Counted from the first letter of the stretch, positions 33,830-42,440 are shown. The stretch is DNA of 64,000 bases from Clostridia bacterium (GCA_017456545.1 JAFTJE010000019.1:1-64000); one strand, 5' to 3'. The notes: generated by a model not told the origin, from the sequence alone. Made by a program: numbers and translations.

Positions 33830-35662
33830 ATGTGTGGAATTGTTGGTGCAGTCGGTGATGAAAAAATAATACCGACCTTACTTTCAGGACTTTCCAAGCT
33901 TGAATACAGAGGATACGATTCAGCAGGAATAGCAATAAGCCCGGAAAAGGGTAAAATTGACATCATCAAAGCGAAGGGGAGATTAAGCTCCCTGTATGAA
34001 AAGGCAAAGGGATATGACAAAAAATGTATTTCCGGTATAGGACATACAAGATGGGCAACCCACGGTGAGCCCTCGGAGATTAACGCCCACCCCCATTCAA
34101 GCGACGATAAAAGTGTTGTTTGTGTGCATAATGGGATAATTGAGAATTATAAGGAGTTAAAGGAAAGACTGTTAAAAAACGGTTATAAATTTTATTCCTC
34201 CACTGATACTGAGGTTGTGGTCAAGCTTATTGATTATTATTACAGAAAAAAAGGAGAAAAGCTTGAAGCAATCTCAAAGGCAATGACAAGAATAAAGGGC
34301 TCATATGCTCTTGCGATAATATTTAATGATACTCCCGAAAAAATATATCTGGCAAGGAAGGACAGTCCACTGATAGTTGGAACAAACGGTAAAAAAAGCT
34401 ATATAGCATCCGATGTCCCTGCCATATTAAGCTATACCAAAAGCGTTTATTATATGGGCAATATGGAGCTTGCCGAGGTTTCGCAGGATGGGGTCAGATT
34501 CTTTAATATAGACGGTGAGGAAATTGAAAAAGCACTTACAGAGATAAGCTGGAGTCCGGAGGAAGCGGAAATAGGTGGATATGAGCATTTTATGATTAAG
34601 GAGATCCACGAGCAACCGAAATCAATAGAAACAACAATAAATGTCTATATCAAGGATAACAAAATTGATTTTTCCGATTCGGGTATAACAGATGATTTAC
34701 TTGAGAAGATACAAAGCATTAAAATAATAGGATGTGGCTCAGCATATCATGTAGGACTTATAGGGCAGTATATAATTGAAAGGCTATGTAGTATTCCGGT
34801 AAGGGTGGATTTTGCATCCGAATACAGATACAGAGCTCAGTTATATTCCGAAAATGAGCTTGTAATAGTAATAAGCCAGTCGGGAGAAACAGCAGATACG
34901 CTATTTGCAATGCGTGATGCACAGGCTAACGGTGCCAGAGCCGTGGCAATAGTAAATGTTGTAGGCTCATCCATAGCACGGGAGGCAGACCATACTCTTT
35001 ATACTATGGCAGGCCCCGAGATTGCGGTCGCTACAACCAAAGCATATACAGCTCAAATTACGGTATGTCAGCTTTTTGCCATTGAGCTTGCGAGGGTAAA
35101 GGGGAAAATAAACAAGTCGGAATATGATTATTTATTGGATGAATTAAAAATAGTTCCCGATAAAATAAGTAAAATTCTCGATGATAAGGAAAGAATACAA
35201 TGGTTTGCGTCGAAATTTGCTAATATAAGAGATGCATTCCTGATAGGCCGAGATATGGATTATGGGATATGTCTTGAGGGAAGCTTAAAAATGAAAGAAA
35301 TTAGCTATATCCATTCAGAGGCATATGCAGCAGGAGAGCTAAAGCACGGAACAATAAGTCTGATAGAGGACGGGACACTTGTTATCGGCGTTCTTACTCA
35401 AAGTAATGTATACGAAAAAACGCTTAGTAATTTAATAGAGGTCAAGACAAGGGGAGCATATATAATGGGTCTTACATTTCTCGGAAATTACAATATTGAG
35501 GACCATTGTAATTTTACCGTATATATACCAAAATCCGAGGAAATATTTGCCCCTGTTCTTTCTGCAGTTCCACTGCAATTGCTCGGATATTATATGAGTG
35601 TAGCGAGAGGACTTGATGTGGATAAGCCGAGAAATCTTGCAAAGAGTGTAACAGTTGAATGA
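33830..35662 (+). CDS. glmS: Glutamine-fructose-6-phosphate aminotransferase
   Basis: GlmS makes glucosamine-6-phosphate, the entry to UDP-GlcNAc and peptidoglycan. The 610-residue protein has the N-terminal glutaminase domain with catalytic Cys2 (MCGIVGAVG), RGYDSAG, HTRWATHG and the CVHNGIIENY loop, then two SIS domains (GCGSAYHVG, ISQSGETADT, TTKAYTAQ) and the C-terminal NLAKSVTVE. AAAGGAGG lies 8 nt upstream. The 88-bp upstream gap is too short to hold a glmS ribozyme, so regulation differs from Bacillus. Confidence 0.96.
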   Translation: MCGIVGAVGDEKIIPTLLSGLSKLEYRGYDSAGIAISPEKGKIDIIKAKGRLSSLYEKAKGYDKKCISGIGHTRWATHGEPSEINAHPHSSDDKSVVCVHNGIIENYKELKERLLKNGYKFYSSTDTEVVVKLIDYYYRKKGEKLEAISKAMTRIKGSYALAIIFNDTPEKIYLARKDSPLIVGTNGKKSYIASDVPAILSYTKSVYYMGNMELAEVSQDGVRFFNIDGEEIEKALTEISWSPEEAEIGGYEHFMIKEIHEQPKSIETTINVYIKDNKIDFSDSGITDDLLEKIQSIKIIGCGSAYHVGLIGQYIIERLCSIPVRVDFASEYRYRAQLYSENELVIVISQSGETADTLFAMRDAQANGARAVAIVNVVGSSIAREADHTLYTMAGPEIAVATTKAYTAQITVCQLFAIELARVKGKINKSEYDYLLDELKIVPDKISKILDDKERIQWFASKFANIRDAFLIGRDMDYGICLEGSLKMKEISYIHSEAYAAGELKHGTISLIEDGTLVIGVLTQSNVYEKTLSNLIEVKTRGAYIMGLTFLGNYNIEDHCNFTVYIPKSEEIFAPVLSAVPLQLLGYYMSVARGLDVDKPRNLAKSVTVE

Positions 35663-35867
35663 CATATTTCCGTGGAAATACGGTAGATATCAGAATAAAT
35701 TAAAAATCCTGTTTTTAAGAGCAGGATTTTTTAATTTATTTGTTTCTGTTCTAAAAACTATTTCAAATGAACATATTGAAAAATGAACATATATTATATA
35801 TATTTGCGAAGGAAATATTTTAGGATTGTATTTATGATAAATAAATGAAGGAATTTTTATTTTGTTC
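35663..35867 (+). other. Intergenic region between glmS and lysine riboswitch promoter
   Basis: Apart from the terminator at 35702 this very AT-rich stretch shows no gene, promoter pair or clear repeat. The word GAACATAT appears twice (about 35767 and 35784). Confidence 0.6.
35702..35733 (+). terminator. Terminator after glmS
   Basis: The arms AAAAATCCTG/CAGGATTTTT enclose a 10-nt loop and are followed by TTAATTT. Confidence 0.8.
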
Positions 35868-35896
35868 TTGACAAGAGAAAAAATATGTGATAACAT
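35868..35896 (+). promoter_or_regulatory. Promoter of lysine riboswitch-dapA transcript
   Basis: TTGACA (35868-35873), a 17-bp spacer and TAACAT (35891-35896) with extended TGA. Transcription starts just before the riboswitch. Confidence 0.75.
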
Positions 35897-35902
35897 ATGT
35901 AC

Positions 35903-36145
35903 ATCATAGAGGTGCATTTAGACAATAGTAGGTTCATCCGTTAACTTAGGCGAAAAGTTGGATTTACTGAAAGGGTCGAGTGCCGAAAGGTGGGGTCGCA
36001 TCCCTCCTTGGTCCTTCAAATAACATTTGCCGGACTGTCGTTTTTTTACGGAGAGCTATGTGTTTTAGTTTTATAGGCAATACTGTTTTTGTATGCCTGT
36101 ATTTTGCTATATCACAGTGCTCGAGGTTTTCGAGCACTTTTTGTA
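35903..36145 (+). promoter_or_regulatory. Lysine riboswitch (L-box) with terminator platform
   Basis: The leader holds the conserved L-box elements in order: ATAGAGGTGC (35907-35916), AGTA, CTGAAAGGG (about 35968-35976), GTGCCGAAAGG (about 35981-35991), CTTGG and GGACTGTC (36032-36039). The aptamer spans about 35903-36042. A downstream hairpin, AGTGCTCGA/TCGAGCACT (36116-36138) followed by TTTTTG, is an intrinsic terminator. A competing hairpin AGGCAATAC/GTATGCCT lies between. The expected behaviour is premature termination when lysine is high, controlling dapA-dapB-lysA. Confidence 0.88.
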
Positions 36146-36177
36146 TGTAATATATAATAATTAAACAAAGTGAGGAT

Positions 36178-37074
36178 ATGAAAATGAAAAATACGATTTT
36201 TACAGGGGTTGCAACAGCTCTTATTACTCCATTTGATTCTAACGGAAAGATAGATTATAAGAAGTTTGCAGAGCTTGTTGAGTTTCAGATCAATGAGGGT
36301 ATTAACGCCCTTGTTGTTTGCGGCACTACAGGTGAGGCATCAACTCTTACAGATGATGAGCATAGAGATGCAATTTCCTTTGTTGTTAAGCAGACAGCAG
36401 GCAGAGTGCCTGTTATTGCAGGTACGGGCAGTAATGATACCGAGTATGCTATAGGTCTTACACAGCACGCCTGTGAGGCAGGTGCTGATGCTGTGCTTGT
36501 TGTAACACCTTATTATAACAAGGCCACACAGAAGGGTCTTATTCGTATGTATACAGAGATTGCAGATGCCTCAACAAAGCCTGTTATTGTTTATAATGTT
36601 CCTTCAAGAACAGGTGTTGCAATAGAGCCCTCCACATATCTTGCTCTTGCAGACCATCCCAATATTGTAGCCATCAAGGAAGCAAACGGTAATATCAGTA
36701 AAATTGCAGAGACTATGGCACTTGTAGGAGATAAGCTTGACCTTTACAGTGGTAATGACGACCAGATTGTACCAATTATGTCCTTAGGTGGAAAGGGTGT
36801 TATTTCCGTTCTTTCCAATGTTATGCCTAAGACAACTGTGGAAATCTGTGATAAGTTCTTTAAGGGTGATGTTGTCGGTAGCTGCAAGCTCCAGCTTGAT
36901 CTTCTTCCATTGATTAACGCCCTCTTCTGCGAGGTTAATCCTGTTCCCGCTAAGTGTGCTATGGCTCATATGGGATATACAGAAAATAACCTTCGTTCCC
37001 CTCTTTATCCTATGGAGGATGTAAACGAGCAGAGGCTTCTTAAGGCTATGAGAGACCAGGGTATCAATGTATGA
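36178..37074 (+). CDS. dapA: 4-hydroxy-tetrahydrodipicolinate synthase
   Basis: DapA condenses pyruvate and aspartate semialdehyde in the diaminopimelate/lysine pathway. The 298-residue protein has GTTGEASTL, the Schiff-base lysine K167 in IVAIKEANG, Tyr139 in VYNVPSRTG and GNDDQIVPIMSLG. Length is normal. The first ATG (36178) is used; GTGAGG lies 5 nt upstream and a second in-frame ATG follows two codons later. It overlaps dapB by 4 bp and is read from the lysine-riboswitch leader. Confidence 0.96.
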   Translation: MKMKNTIFTGVATALITPFDSNGKIDYKKFAELVEFQINEGINALVVCGTTGEASTLTDDEHRDAISFVVKQTAGRVPVIAGTGSNDTEYAIGLTQHACEAGADAVLVVTPYYNKATQKGLIRMYTEIADASTKPVIVYNVPSRTGVAIEPSTYLALADHPNIVAIKEANGNISKIAETMALVGDKLDLYSGNDDQIVPIMSLGGKGVISVLSNVMPKTTVEICDKFFKGDVVGSCKLQLDLLPLINALFCEVNPVPAKCAMAHMGYTENNLRSPLYPMEDVNEQRLLKAMRDQGINV

Positions 37075-37808
37075 AAATTATTTTAGTCGGTGCTAAGGGC
37101 GTAATGGGTGGTCATATATTAAATTCTGCGAGTAAGGCAGGCTTTGAGGTTTCTGCCCTTGTGGATTTGAAGTGTGACCCCAATATTAAGGGAGAATACA
37201 CAAAAATTTCCGATGTCAAGGAAAAAGCAGATGTTATAATTGATTTTTCCTTTCACGGATTAGTTAAGGAGATTACAGATTACGCTGTTGAAACAGGTAC
37301 TCCCATTATAGTTGCTACCACAGGACATACAGATGAGGAAAGAGAAGTAATACATAAAGCTTCAAGTAAGGTTGCTGTATTCTATTCCGGTAATATGTCT
37401 GTGGGTATCGCAACTCTTTGCGACGCAGTAAGAAGAGTAGTTTCTGTATTTCCCGACGCTGATGTGGAAATTATAGAGACCCACCATAACCGTAAGCTTG
37501 ATGCTCCCAGCGGAACAGCAAAAATGATATTTAACGCTGTCAAGGATGTAAGGGAGGATGCATACGCCCACTATGGTAGAAGCGGTAACTGTAAGCGAGA
37601 AAAGAATGAAATAGGAATCAACTCTATAAGAGTAGGTAATATAGTAGGCATTCACGAGGTTATAATAGGTACATCCTCTGAGCAGATAACCATTAAGCAT
37701 GAGGCATATGACAGATCACTGTTTGCCGACGGAGCTATTAAAGCTGCTGAATATATGACAGGAAAGAGTGCAGGACTTTATACAATGACGGAGCTTTTGA
37801 AGGGCTGA
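37071..37808 (+). CDS. dapB: 4-hydroxy-tetrahydrodipicolinate reductase
   Basis: DapB reduces the DapA product with NAD(P)H. The 245-residue protein has the N-terminal Rossmann motif VGAKGVMGG, the catalytic segment ETHHNRKLDAPSGTA and the C-terminal dimerisation region with VGNIVGIHEV. It is somewhat short for the family but has all motifs. Its ATG overlaps the dapA stop (ATGA), implying coupled translation. Confidence 0.95.
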   Translation: MKIILVGAKGVMGGHILNSASKAGFEVSALVDLKCDPNIKGEYTKISDVKEKADVIIDFSFHGLVKEITDYAVETGTPIIVATTGHTDEEREVIHKASSKVAVFYSGNMSVGIATLCDAVRRVVSVFPDADVEIIETHHNRKLDAPSGTAKMIFNAVKDVREDAYAHYGRSGNCKREKNEIGINSIRVGNIVGIHEVIIGTSSEQITIKHEAYDRSLFADGAIKAAEYMTGKSAGLYTMTELLKG

Positions 37809-37820
37809 TACGAGGTAATT

Positions 37821-39116
37821 ATGTTACACGAGAATTTATCGGTAAACGAAATGGGACACCTTTGTATTGCAGGTAAGGATACGGTTGACCTTGCTAAAAA
37901 ATACGGCACCCCATTAATGGTAATGGACGAAAACAGAGTAAGAAGAAATATGCGTATCTACAAGGATGCAATGAAAAAGCATTTTGGAGAAAAATCATAT
38001 CCTCTTTTTGCAAGTAAGTCGTTTTCATGTAAATATATATATAGATTAGCCAAGGATGAGAACATAGGTATTGACCTTGTTTCCTCAGGTGAGCTTTACA
38101 CAGCGTTATCAACAGGCTTTGATGTGTCTAAAGCCTTTTTACACGGCAATAATAAAACGGATTTTGATATTAATTATGCTATGGAATCGGGCGTTGGATA
38201 TTTTGTCGTGGATAATCTGACAGAGCTTGATAGAATTGATGAGATGGCAGGGGAAAAGGGAATTATCCAAAAGGTAATTCTTCGTTTAACACCCGGTATC
38301 GACCCTCATACTCATGCCGCAATAGTAACGGGAAGAGTAGACAGTAAATTCGGTATTGCAATAGAAACCGGACAGGCAGATGAGGCCGTTTCATACACCC
38401 TAAAAAAGAAAAATGTCCGACTCTGTGGCTTCCATTGTCATATCGGCTCTCAAATTTTTGATATCAAGCCCTTCTGCGATGCATCTGAAATAATGATAAA
38501 ATATATTTCTCATATAAAAGAAAAGTTTGATTATGCCATAGAGATTCTGAATCTCGGTGGTGGCTTTGGTGTGAAATATATTGATAGCCAGCCGGAGCTT
38601 GATTATGAGGAGTTTATAAGACTTATTTCAGTATATATTCATAATGAAGTAAAGAGGGCAGGCATAGATATGCCTACTGTGGTTATGGAGCCGGGAAGAA
38701 GCTTAGTTGCCGATTCAACCCTTACACTTTATACAGTCGGTGGCACTAAGGAGATACCGGGCTTTAAGAATTATGTTTCTGTGGACGGCGGTATGCCCGA
38801 TAACCCGAGATATGCTCTTTATCAGTCGGACTATACTGTTTGCCTTGCTTCTAAAATGAACGAGAAGGCAGATTTTGAGTGCACAGTTGCCGGTCGATGC
38901 TGTGAGAGTGGAGACCTCTTGCAGGAAAATGTACTTATTCCAAGACCTGTGCGAGGAGATATTCTTTCCGTTCTTGTTACAGGAGCATATAATTATTCTA
39001 TGGCAAGTAATTATAACAGAATTCCTCGACCCTGTGTCGTTGGAATTGCAAATGAAGAGGATTTTGTTGTAATAAAGAGAGAAACTCTTGAGGATCTTGT
39101 TAAAAACGATATATAA
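37821..39116 (+). CDS. lysA: Diaminopimelate decarboxylase
   Basis: LysA converts meso-diaminopimelate to L-lysine with pyridoxal phosphate. The 431-residue fold-type III enzyme has the PLP-lysine region YPLFASKSFSC (Lys in ASKS), HGNNK, FHCHIGSQI, LNLGGGFGVKY, EPGRSLVA and the CESGDLL motif of the active site. The start is 12 bp after dapB with GAGGTAAT before it. It completes the riboswitch-controlled lysine operon; steps from dapB product to DAP must be elsewhere. Confidence 0.96.
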   Translation: MLHENLSVNEMGHLCIAGKDTVDLAKKYGTPLMVMDENRVRRNMRIYKDAMKKHFGEKSYPLFASKSFSCKYIYRLAKDENIGIDLVSSGELYTALSTGFDVSKAFLHGNNKTDFDINYAMESGVGYFVVDNLTELDRIDEMAGEKGIIQKVILRLTPGIDPHTHAAIVTGRVDSKFGIAIETGQADEAVSYTLKKKNVRLCGFHCHIGSQIFDIKPFCDASEIMIKYISHIKEKFDYAIEILNLGGGFGVKYIDSQPELDYEEFIRLISVYIHNEVKRAGIDMPTVVMEPGRSLVADSTLTLYTVGGTKEIPGFKNYVSVDGGMPDNPRYALYQSDYTVCLASKMNEKADFECTVAGRCCESGDLLQENVLIPRPVRGDILSVLVTGAYNYSMASNYNRIPRPCVVGIANEEDFVVIKRETLEDLVKNDI

Positions 39117-39120
39117 ATAA

Positions 39121-39157
39121 AAAACAGAAGCAAATTTCATTATTGCTTCTGTTTTTT
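39121..39157 (+). terminator. Terminator of lysine operon
   Basis: The arms AAAACAGAAGCAA/TTGCTTCTGTTTT are followed by TT. Confidence 0.9.
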
Positions 39158-39171
39158 GTGGTAAAAATAAC

Positions 39172-39200
39172 AAAACGGTGTGGAAATTTCCACACCGTTT
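39172..39200 (-). terminator. Terminator of thrS (minus strand)
   Basis: The 28-bp perfect palindrome AAACGGTGTGGAAA/TTTCCACACCGTTT lies just past the thrS stop and is followed on the minus strand by TGTTATTTTT. Confidence 0.85.
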
Positions 39201-39207
39201 GCGTTTT

Positions 39208-40974
39208 TTATAATCTTTCCTTTGTTTCACGAACAATCTTCTCGATAAATTCCTCAACAGTCATAGTCTCAGTCTGAGCTGTATCACGGTAACGGATGGA
39301 AACAGTGTTTGTTTCTACCTCCTTCTGACCGATGATAACCATATAAGGAACACGGTCAACCATCTGAGCCTCACGAATCATATAACCAATCTTTTCGTTT
39401 CTGTTATCAAGCTCACAACGAATGCCGTTTTCTCGGAGGGCGTTGTAAACTCTGTCAGCCATCTCAGCACTCTTTTCGGAAACGAGAAGAACCTTAGCCT
39501 GTACAGGAGCAAGCCAAACAGGGAACTTACCTGCAAAGTGCTCTGTAAGAATACCGATAAAGCGTTCAATGGAGCCGAAGCATACACGGTGAATCATTAT
39601 GGGACGCTGCTTTTCATTATTTTCGTCTGTGTATTCAAGACCGAAGTTAAGTGGCATCTGGAAGTCAAGCTGGATAGTACCGCACTGCCATGTTCTGCCA
39701 ATGCTATCCTCAAGATGGAAGTCAATCTTAGGACCGTAGAATGCACCGTCACCTTCGTTTACAATATAGTCAAGACCGAGCTTTTCCAAAGCATTCTTAA
39801 GACCGTTTGTTGCTGCCTCCCAGTCCTCGTCACTACCCATGGAATTCTCCGGACGGGTGGAGAGCTCAATGAAATACTTAAATCCGAATTTTGTATATAC
39901 CTCATTGATAAGATGAACTACGCCCATAATTTCGTCTGTTATCTGTTCACGACGCATAAAGATGTGTGCATCATCCTGTGTAAAGCAACGAACACGGAAA
40001 AGACCGTGGAGAGCACCCTTAAGCTCATGACGGTGTACCATGCCAAGCTCACCGACACGCATAGGAAGCTCACGGTAGGAGTGGGGCTTGCTACGGTATA
40101 CCATAACTCCACCGGGGCAGTTCATAGGCTTGATACAATATGTTTCATCATCGATAAGAGTAGAGTACATATTATCCTTATAATGGTCCCAGTGACCGCT
40201 GGTTTCCCAGAGCTTACGGTTCATAATAAGGGGTGTCTGTACCTCAACATAGTTGTCTCTTGTGTGAATCTGACGCCAATAATCAATAAGTGTATTCTTA
40301 AGTGCCATACCCTTAGGAAGGAAGAAGGGGAATCCGGGACCCTCCTCACAGAGCATAAAGAGATTCATTTCCTTACCAATCTTACGGTGGTCTCGTCTTT
40401 CAGCCTCCTCCATAAGCTTGTTGTATGCCTCAAGCTCCTCCTGTGAAGCGAATGCAACACCGTTGATTCTTGTAAGCATCTTATTATTTTTGTCATTCTT
40501 CCAGTATGCACCGGACTGTTGTGTAATCTTAAATGCCTTAAGTGCCTTTGTGTAGCAAAGGTGAGGTCCTACGCACATATCAACATAGTCGCCCTGCTGA
40601 TAGAAGCTGATGATAGCATCCTCACCAAGGTCGCCGATATGCTCTACCTTATACTTTTCACCACGGCTCTCCATGAGAGCAATAGCTTCCTCTCGGGGAA
40701 GAATATAGGGCTTAATGGGGAGGTTTTCCTTAACTATTTTACGCATTTCCTTTTCGATGTTAGCAAGGTCCTCATCAGTAAGCTTCTTATCGCCCAAGTC
40801 AACATCGTAGTAGAAGCCCTTTTCAGTAGCGGGACCGTAAGCGAATATAGCCTCGGGGAACAGGCGTCTTATTGCCTGAGCCATAATATGAGCTGCAGAG
40901 TGGCGAAGGACATGGAGCTCCTCCTCCTTGCTTTCACATTCTCTTACAACTCCGTCATTCATAATAATTTTCAT
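39208..40974 (-). CDS. thrS: Threonyl-tRNA synthetase lacking the TGS domain
   Basis: The 588-residue class II synthetase charges tRNA-Thr. The editing domain is intact (HSAAH at 25-29, DMCVGPH further on), as are the catalytic motifs with the zinc ligand in KPMNCPGG and FRVRCFTQDDAHIF, and the C-terminal anticodon-binding domain. The N-terminal TGS domain of about 60 residues found in standard bacterial ThrRS is missing; only about 20 residues precede the editing domain. The start is well supported (AAAGGAGAT 6 nt upstream), so this is not a mis-called start. Expression is controlled by the T-box leader upstream. Confidence 0.96.
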   Translation of the reverse strand: MKIIMNDGVVRECESKEEELHVLRHSAAHIMAQAIRRLFPEAIFAYGPATEKGFYYDVDLGDKKLTDEDLANIEKEMRKIVKENLPIKPYILPREEAIALMESRGEKYKVEHIGDLGEDAIISFYQQGDYVDMCVGPHLCYTKALKAFKITQQSGAYWKNDKNNKMLTRINGVAFASQEELEAYNKLMEEAERRDHRKIGKEMNLFMLCEEGPGFPFFLPKGMALKNTLIDYWRQIHTRDNYVEVQTPLIMNRKLWETSGHWDHYKDNMYSTLIDDETYCIKPMNCPGGVMVYRSKPHSYRELPMRVGELGMVHRHELKGALHGLFRVRCFTQDDAHIFMRREQITDEIMGVVHLINEVYTKFGFKYFIELSTRPENSMGSDEDWEAATNGLKNALEKLGLDYIVNEGDGAFYGPKIDFHLEDSIGRTWQCGTIQLDFQMPLNFGLEYTDENNEKQRPIMIHRVCFGSIERFIGILTEHFAGKFPVWLAPVQAKVLLVSEKSAEMADRVYNALRENGIRCELDNRNEKIGYMIREAQMVDRVPYMVIIGQKEVETNTVSIRYRDTAQTETMTVEEFIEKIVRETKERL

Positions 40975-41040
40975 AGTGATATCTCCTTTATGTGAACATA
41001 AATTTTACAGAATAATATTCTCAACACGGTGAGAAAATAA

Positions 41041-41247
41041 AAAAACCCTAACAAGCCAAAGCTTGTTAAGGGTGCATAGCACGGTTCCACCTTAAGTTTC
41101 ACTTAATTCCTTTAACGCAGGTAAACGGTATGACTTGTAACCGTCATACAGCTCGGGAGTGGTTTTCATAATCGGAATAATAACGGCTCACACCAAATGC
41201 CGTCTCTCTGAAAATAACCGAAAATTACTCTTTCCGTCACAGCTTAT
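41041..41247 (-). promoter_or_regulatory. Threonine T-box leader (specifier ACC)
   Basis: On the minus strand the leader contains the AGAGAG/GGTGTGAGCCG stem-I elements, a specifier loop GAAAACCACTC with ACC (Thr) complementary to 41161-41163, the T-box core AAGGTGGAACCGTGC (complement of 41079-41093) and an intrinsic terminator CCCTTAACAAGC/GCTTGTTAGGG followed by seven T. Uncharged tRNA-Thr (GGU anticodon) binding would favour the antiterminator and read-through into thrS. Confidence 0.93.
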
Positions 41248-41253
41248 GGATGT

Positions 41254-41282
41254 ATTATAGCATTAAGAAAATAGAAAGTCAA
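41254..41282 (-). promoter_or_regulatory. Promoter of T-box-thrS transcript
   Basis: On the minus strand: TTGACT (41277-41282), a 17-bp spacer and TATAAT (41254-41259) with extended TGC. Confidence 0.85.
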
Positions 41283-41299
41283 GTAAAATGTATAAAATA

Positions 41300-41327
41300 A
41301 AAAAGGAACAGAAATAAATTCTGTTCC
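41300..41327 (-). terminator. Terminator after ArsP-like permease gene
   Basis: The arms GGAACAGAA/TTCTGTTCC with a 5-nt loop are followed on the minus strand by TTTTTTATTTTAT. Confidence 0.85.
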
Positions 41328-41336
41328 CACAGCTGA

Positions 41337-42185
41337 CTAATTTACTCCGCAGAGCATAAGTATAAATCCAAAAATTGAGGAAATACAGTATAAAACCGTG
41401 ATTATGCGTATATTTTCCTTTTTGCATTTGTTTGCCTTGAACAGTACAGCAAGACCCATACCGGCACCGGCACACAGACCGGCAACTGCCGAGCCAAAGG
41501 ACAGTGCACCCTCAATGTACAGATTTGTGAGCATAACGGATACGGCACAGTTTGGAATAAGCCCCACAAAAGCAGTTATAAAGGGCTGAACAAGGCTATC
41601 GCTAAGAAGAAGGTAGCTTAATCTTTCCTCTCCGAGAAAATGAATGGCGAGGCCCAAAGCAATATTTACAATAAGAATAAATACCGATGTTTTAGCTGTA
41701 TGCAAAAGAGAAGGCTTGATAACTCCCTCCGATTCCTCACATCCGCAATCCTTACACATATCAATAGGTACCTTTTGTACCCTCATTCTTTTCAAAACAA
41801 AGTCAATGGCAAAGCCGGATATAATACCAATACCAACCTTGCAAAGAATCAGCTTCCAGATAGAGCTGTGTCCACCGGCTGTTGAAATAAGAATGGGCAG
41901 TGCTTCGTCCGAGGTGGAAAGAAATACCGCAATCAATGTACCCTCGGTAATAAGCCCGGCAGTATACAGATTGGATGCAGAGGCAGAGAAGCCACATTGA
42001 GGTATACACCCAAGGGCAGAGCCGATAGCAGGTCCCGTTTTGCCAATTCTTTTTAATGCGTTTTCCATTTTATCAGATGCCTTATGCTCGATAAATTCCA
42101 TAAGAAGATATGCTAAAAAGAGAAAGGGGACTGTTTTTAAGGTTTCTATTAAAGCATGTAAAAGCTCATGCAAAACTTCTTCCAT
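41337..42185 (-). CDS. ArsP-like permease (putative manganese/arsenic efflux family)
   Basis: The 282-residue membrane protein has about eight helices in two homologous halves, each with a conserved signature: ALGCIPQCGFSASASNLY in the first and FVGLIPNCAVSVMLTNLY in the second. These are hallmarks of the family annotated as putative manganese transporter/arsenic efflux protein. A cysteine-rich cytoplasmic loop (DMCKDCGCEESEG) could bind metal. The start at 42185 is preferred because AAAGGAACG lies 5 nt upstream; the longer frame would begin inside the operator. The ion is unknown, but the palindromic operator points to metal control. Confidence 0.78.
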   Translation of the reverse strand: MEEVLHELLHALIETLKTVPFLFLAYLLMEFIEHKASDKMENALKRIGKTGPAIGSALGCIPQCGFSASASNLYTAGLITEGTLIAVFLSTSDEALPILISTAGGHSSIWKLILCKVGIGIISGFAIDFVLKRMRVQKVPIDMCKDCGCEESEGVIKPSLLHTAKTSVFILIVNIALGLAIHFLGEERLSYLLLSDSLVQPFITAFVGLIPNCAVSVMLTNLYIEGALSFGSAVAGLCAGAGMGLAVLFKANKCKKENIRIITVLYCISSIFGFILMLCGVN

Positions 42186-42212
42186 TTTTCGTTCCTTTTT
42201 CAAATTCATTTT

Positions 42213-42237
42213 CAAATTGAGAATTGTTCTCAATTTG
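42213..42237. promoter_or_regulatory. 25-bp Fur-like palindromic operator
   Basis: Perfect 11-bp arms CAAATTGAGAA and TTCTCAATTTG flank TTG. The core TTGAGAATTGTTCTCAA resembles Fur-family boxes. It lies immediately after the -10 box and covers the transcription start of the ArsP-like permease, a position that would block initiation. Confidence 0.75.
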
Positions 42238-42245
42238 TCTGTGAT

Positions 42246-42274
42246 ATTATATATTAAAAAAAACGGAATGTCAA
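42246..42274 (-). promoter_or_regulatory. Consensus promoter of ArsP-like permease gene
   Basis: On the minus strand: TTGACA (42269-42274), a 17-bp spacer and TATAAT (42246-42251). Confidence 0.85.
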
Positions 42275-42303
42275 TACTTAATTAAAAAATAAAAATAAAT
42301 GTA

Positions 42304-42332
42304 TTGCAAACAGATGTTCATTGTGCTAATAT
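42304..42332 (+). promoter_or_regulatory. Promoter of THF riboswitch-folT transcript
   Basis: TTGCAA (42304-42309), a 17-bp spacer and TAATAT (42327-42332) with extended TGC. Confidence 0.7.
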
Positions 42333-42350
42333 ATAAGCATAATCAGAGTA

Positions 42351-42440
42351 AATATGCGTGCGTCAAGTGTCGGGGGAACGGGGAGTTGTCCATCGAACGA
42401 AAACAGATGTTGCGGTACGCATATTGCATCCCGCTGGAGG
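42351..42440 (+). promoter_or_regulatory. Tetrahydrofolate riboswitch
   Basis: The leader closes with ATATGCG/CGCATAT arms and contains the conserved THF-aptamer elements GTCAAGTGT, GGGGAGTTGTCC, ATCGAACGA, GCGGT and TTGCATCCCGCT. The conserved 3' segment runs directly into the GGAGG ribosome binding site (42436-42440) of the GTG start, so control of translation initiation is expected. The position before a folate transporter gene agrees with known THF riboswitches. Confidence 0.88.

Noticed and set aside
39538..40446. 302-codon plus-strand frame opposite thrS
   Set aside because: It is antisense to a certain thrS gene, lacks a ribosome binding site and encodes no recognisable domain; it follows from the codon pattern of the real gene.
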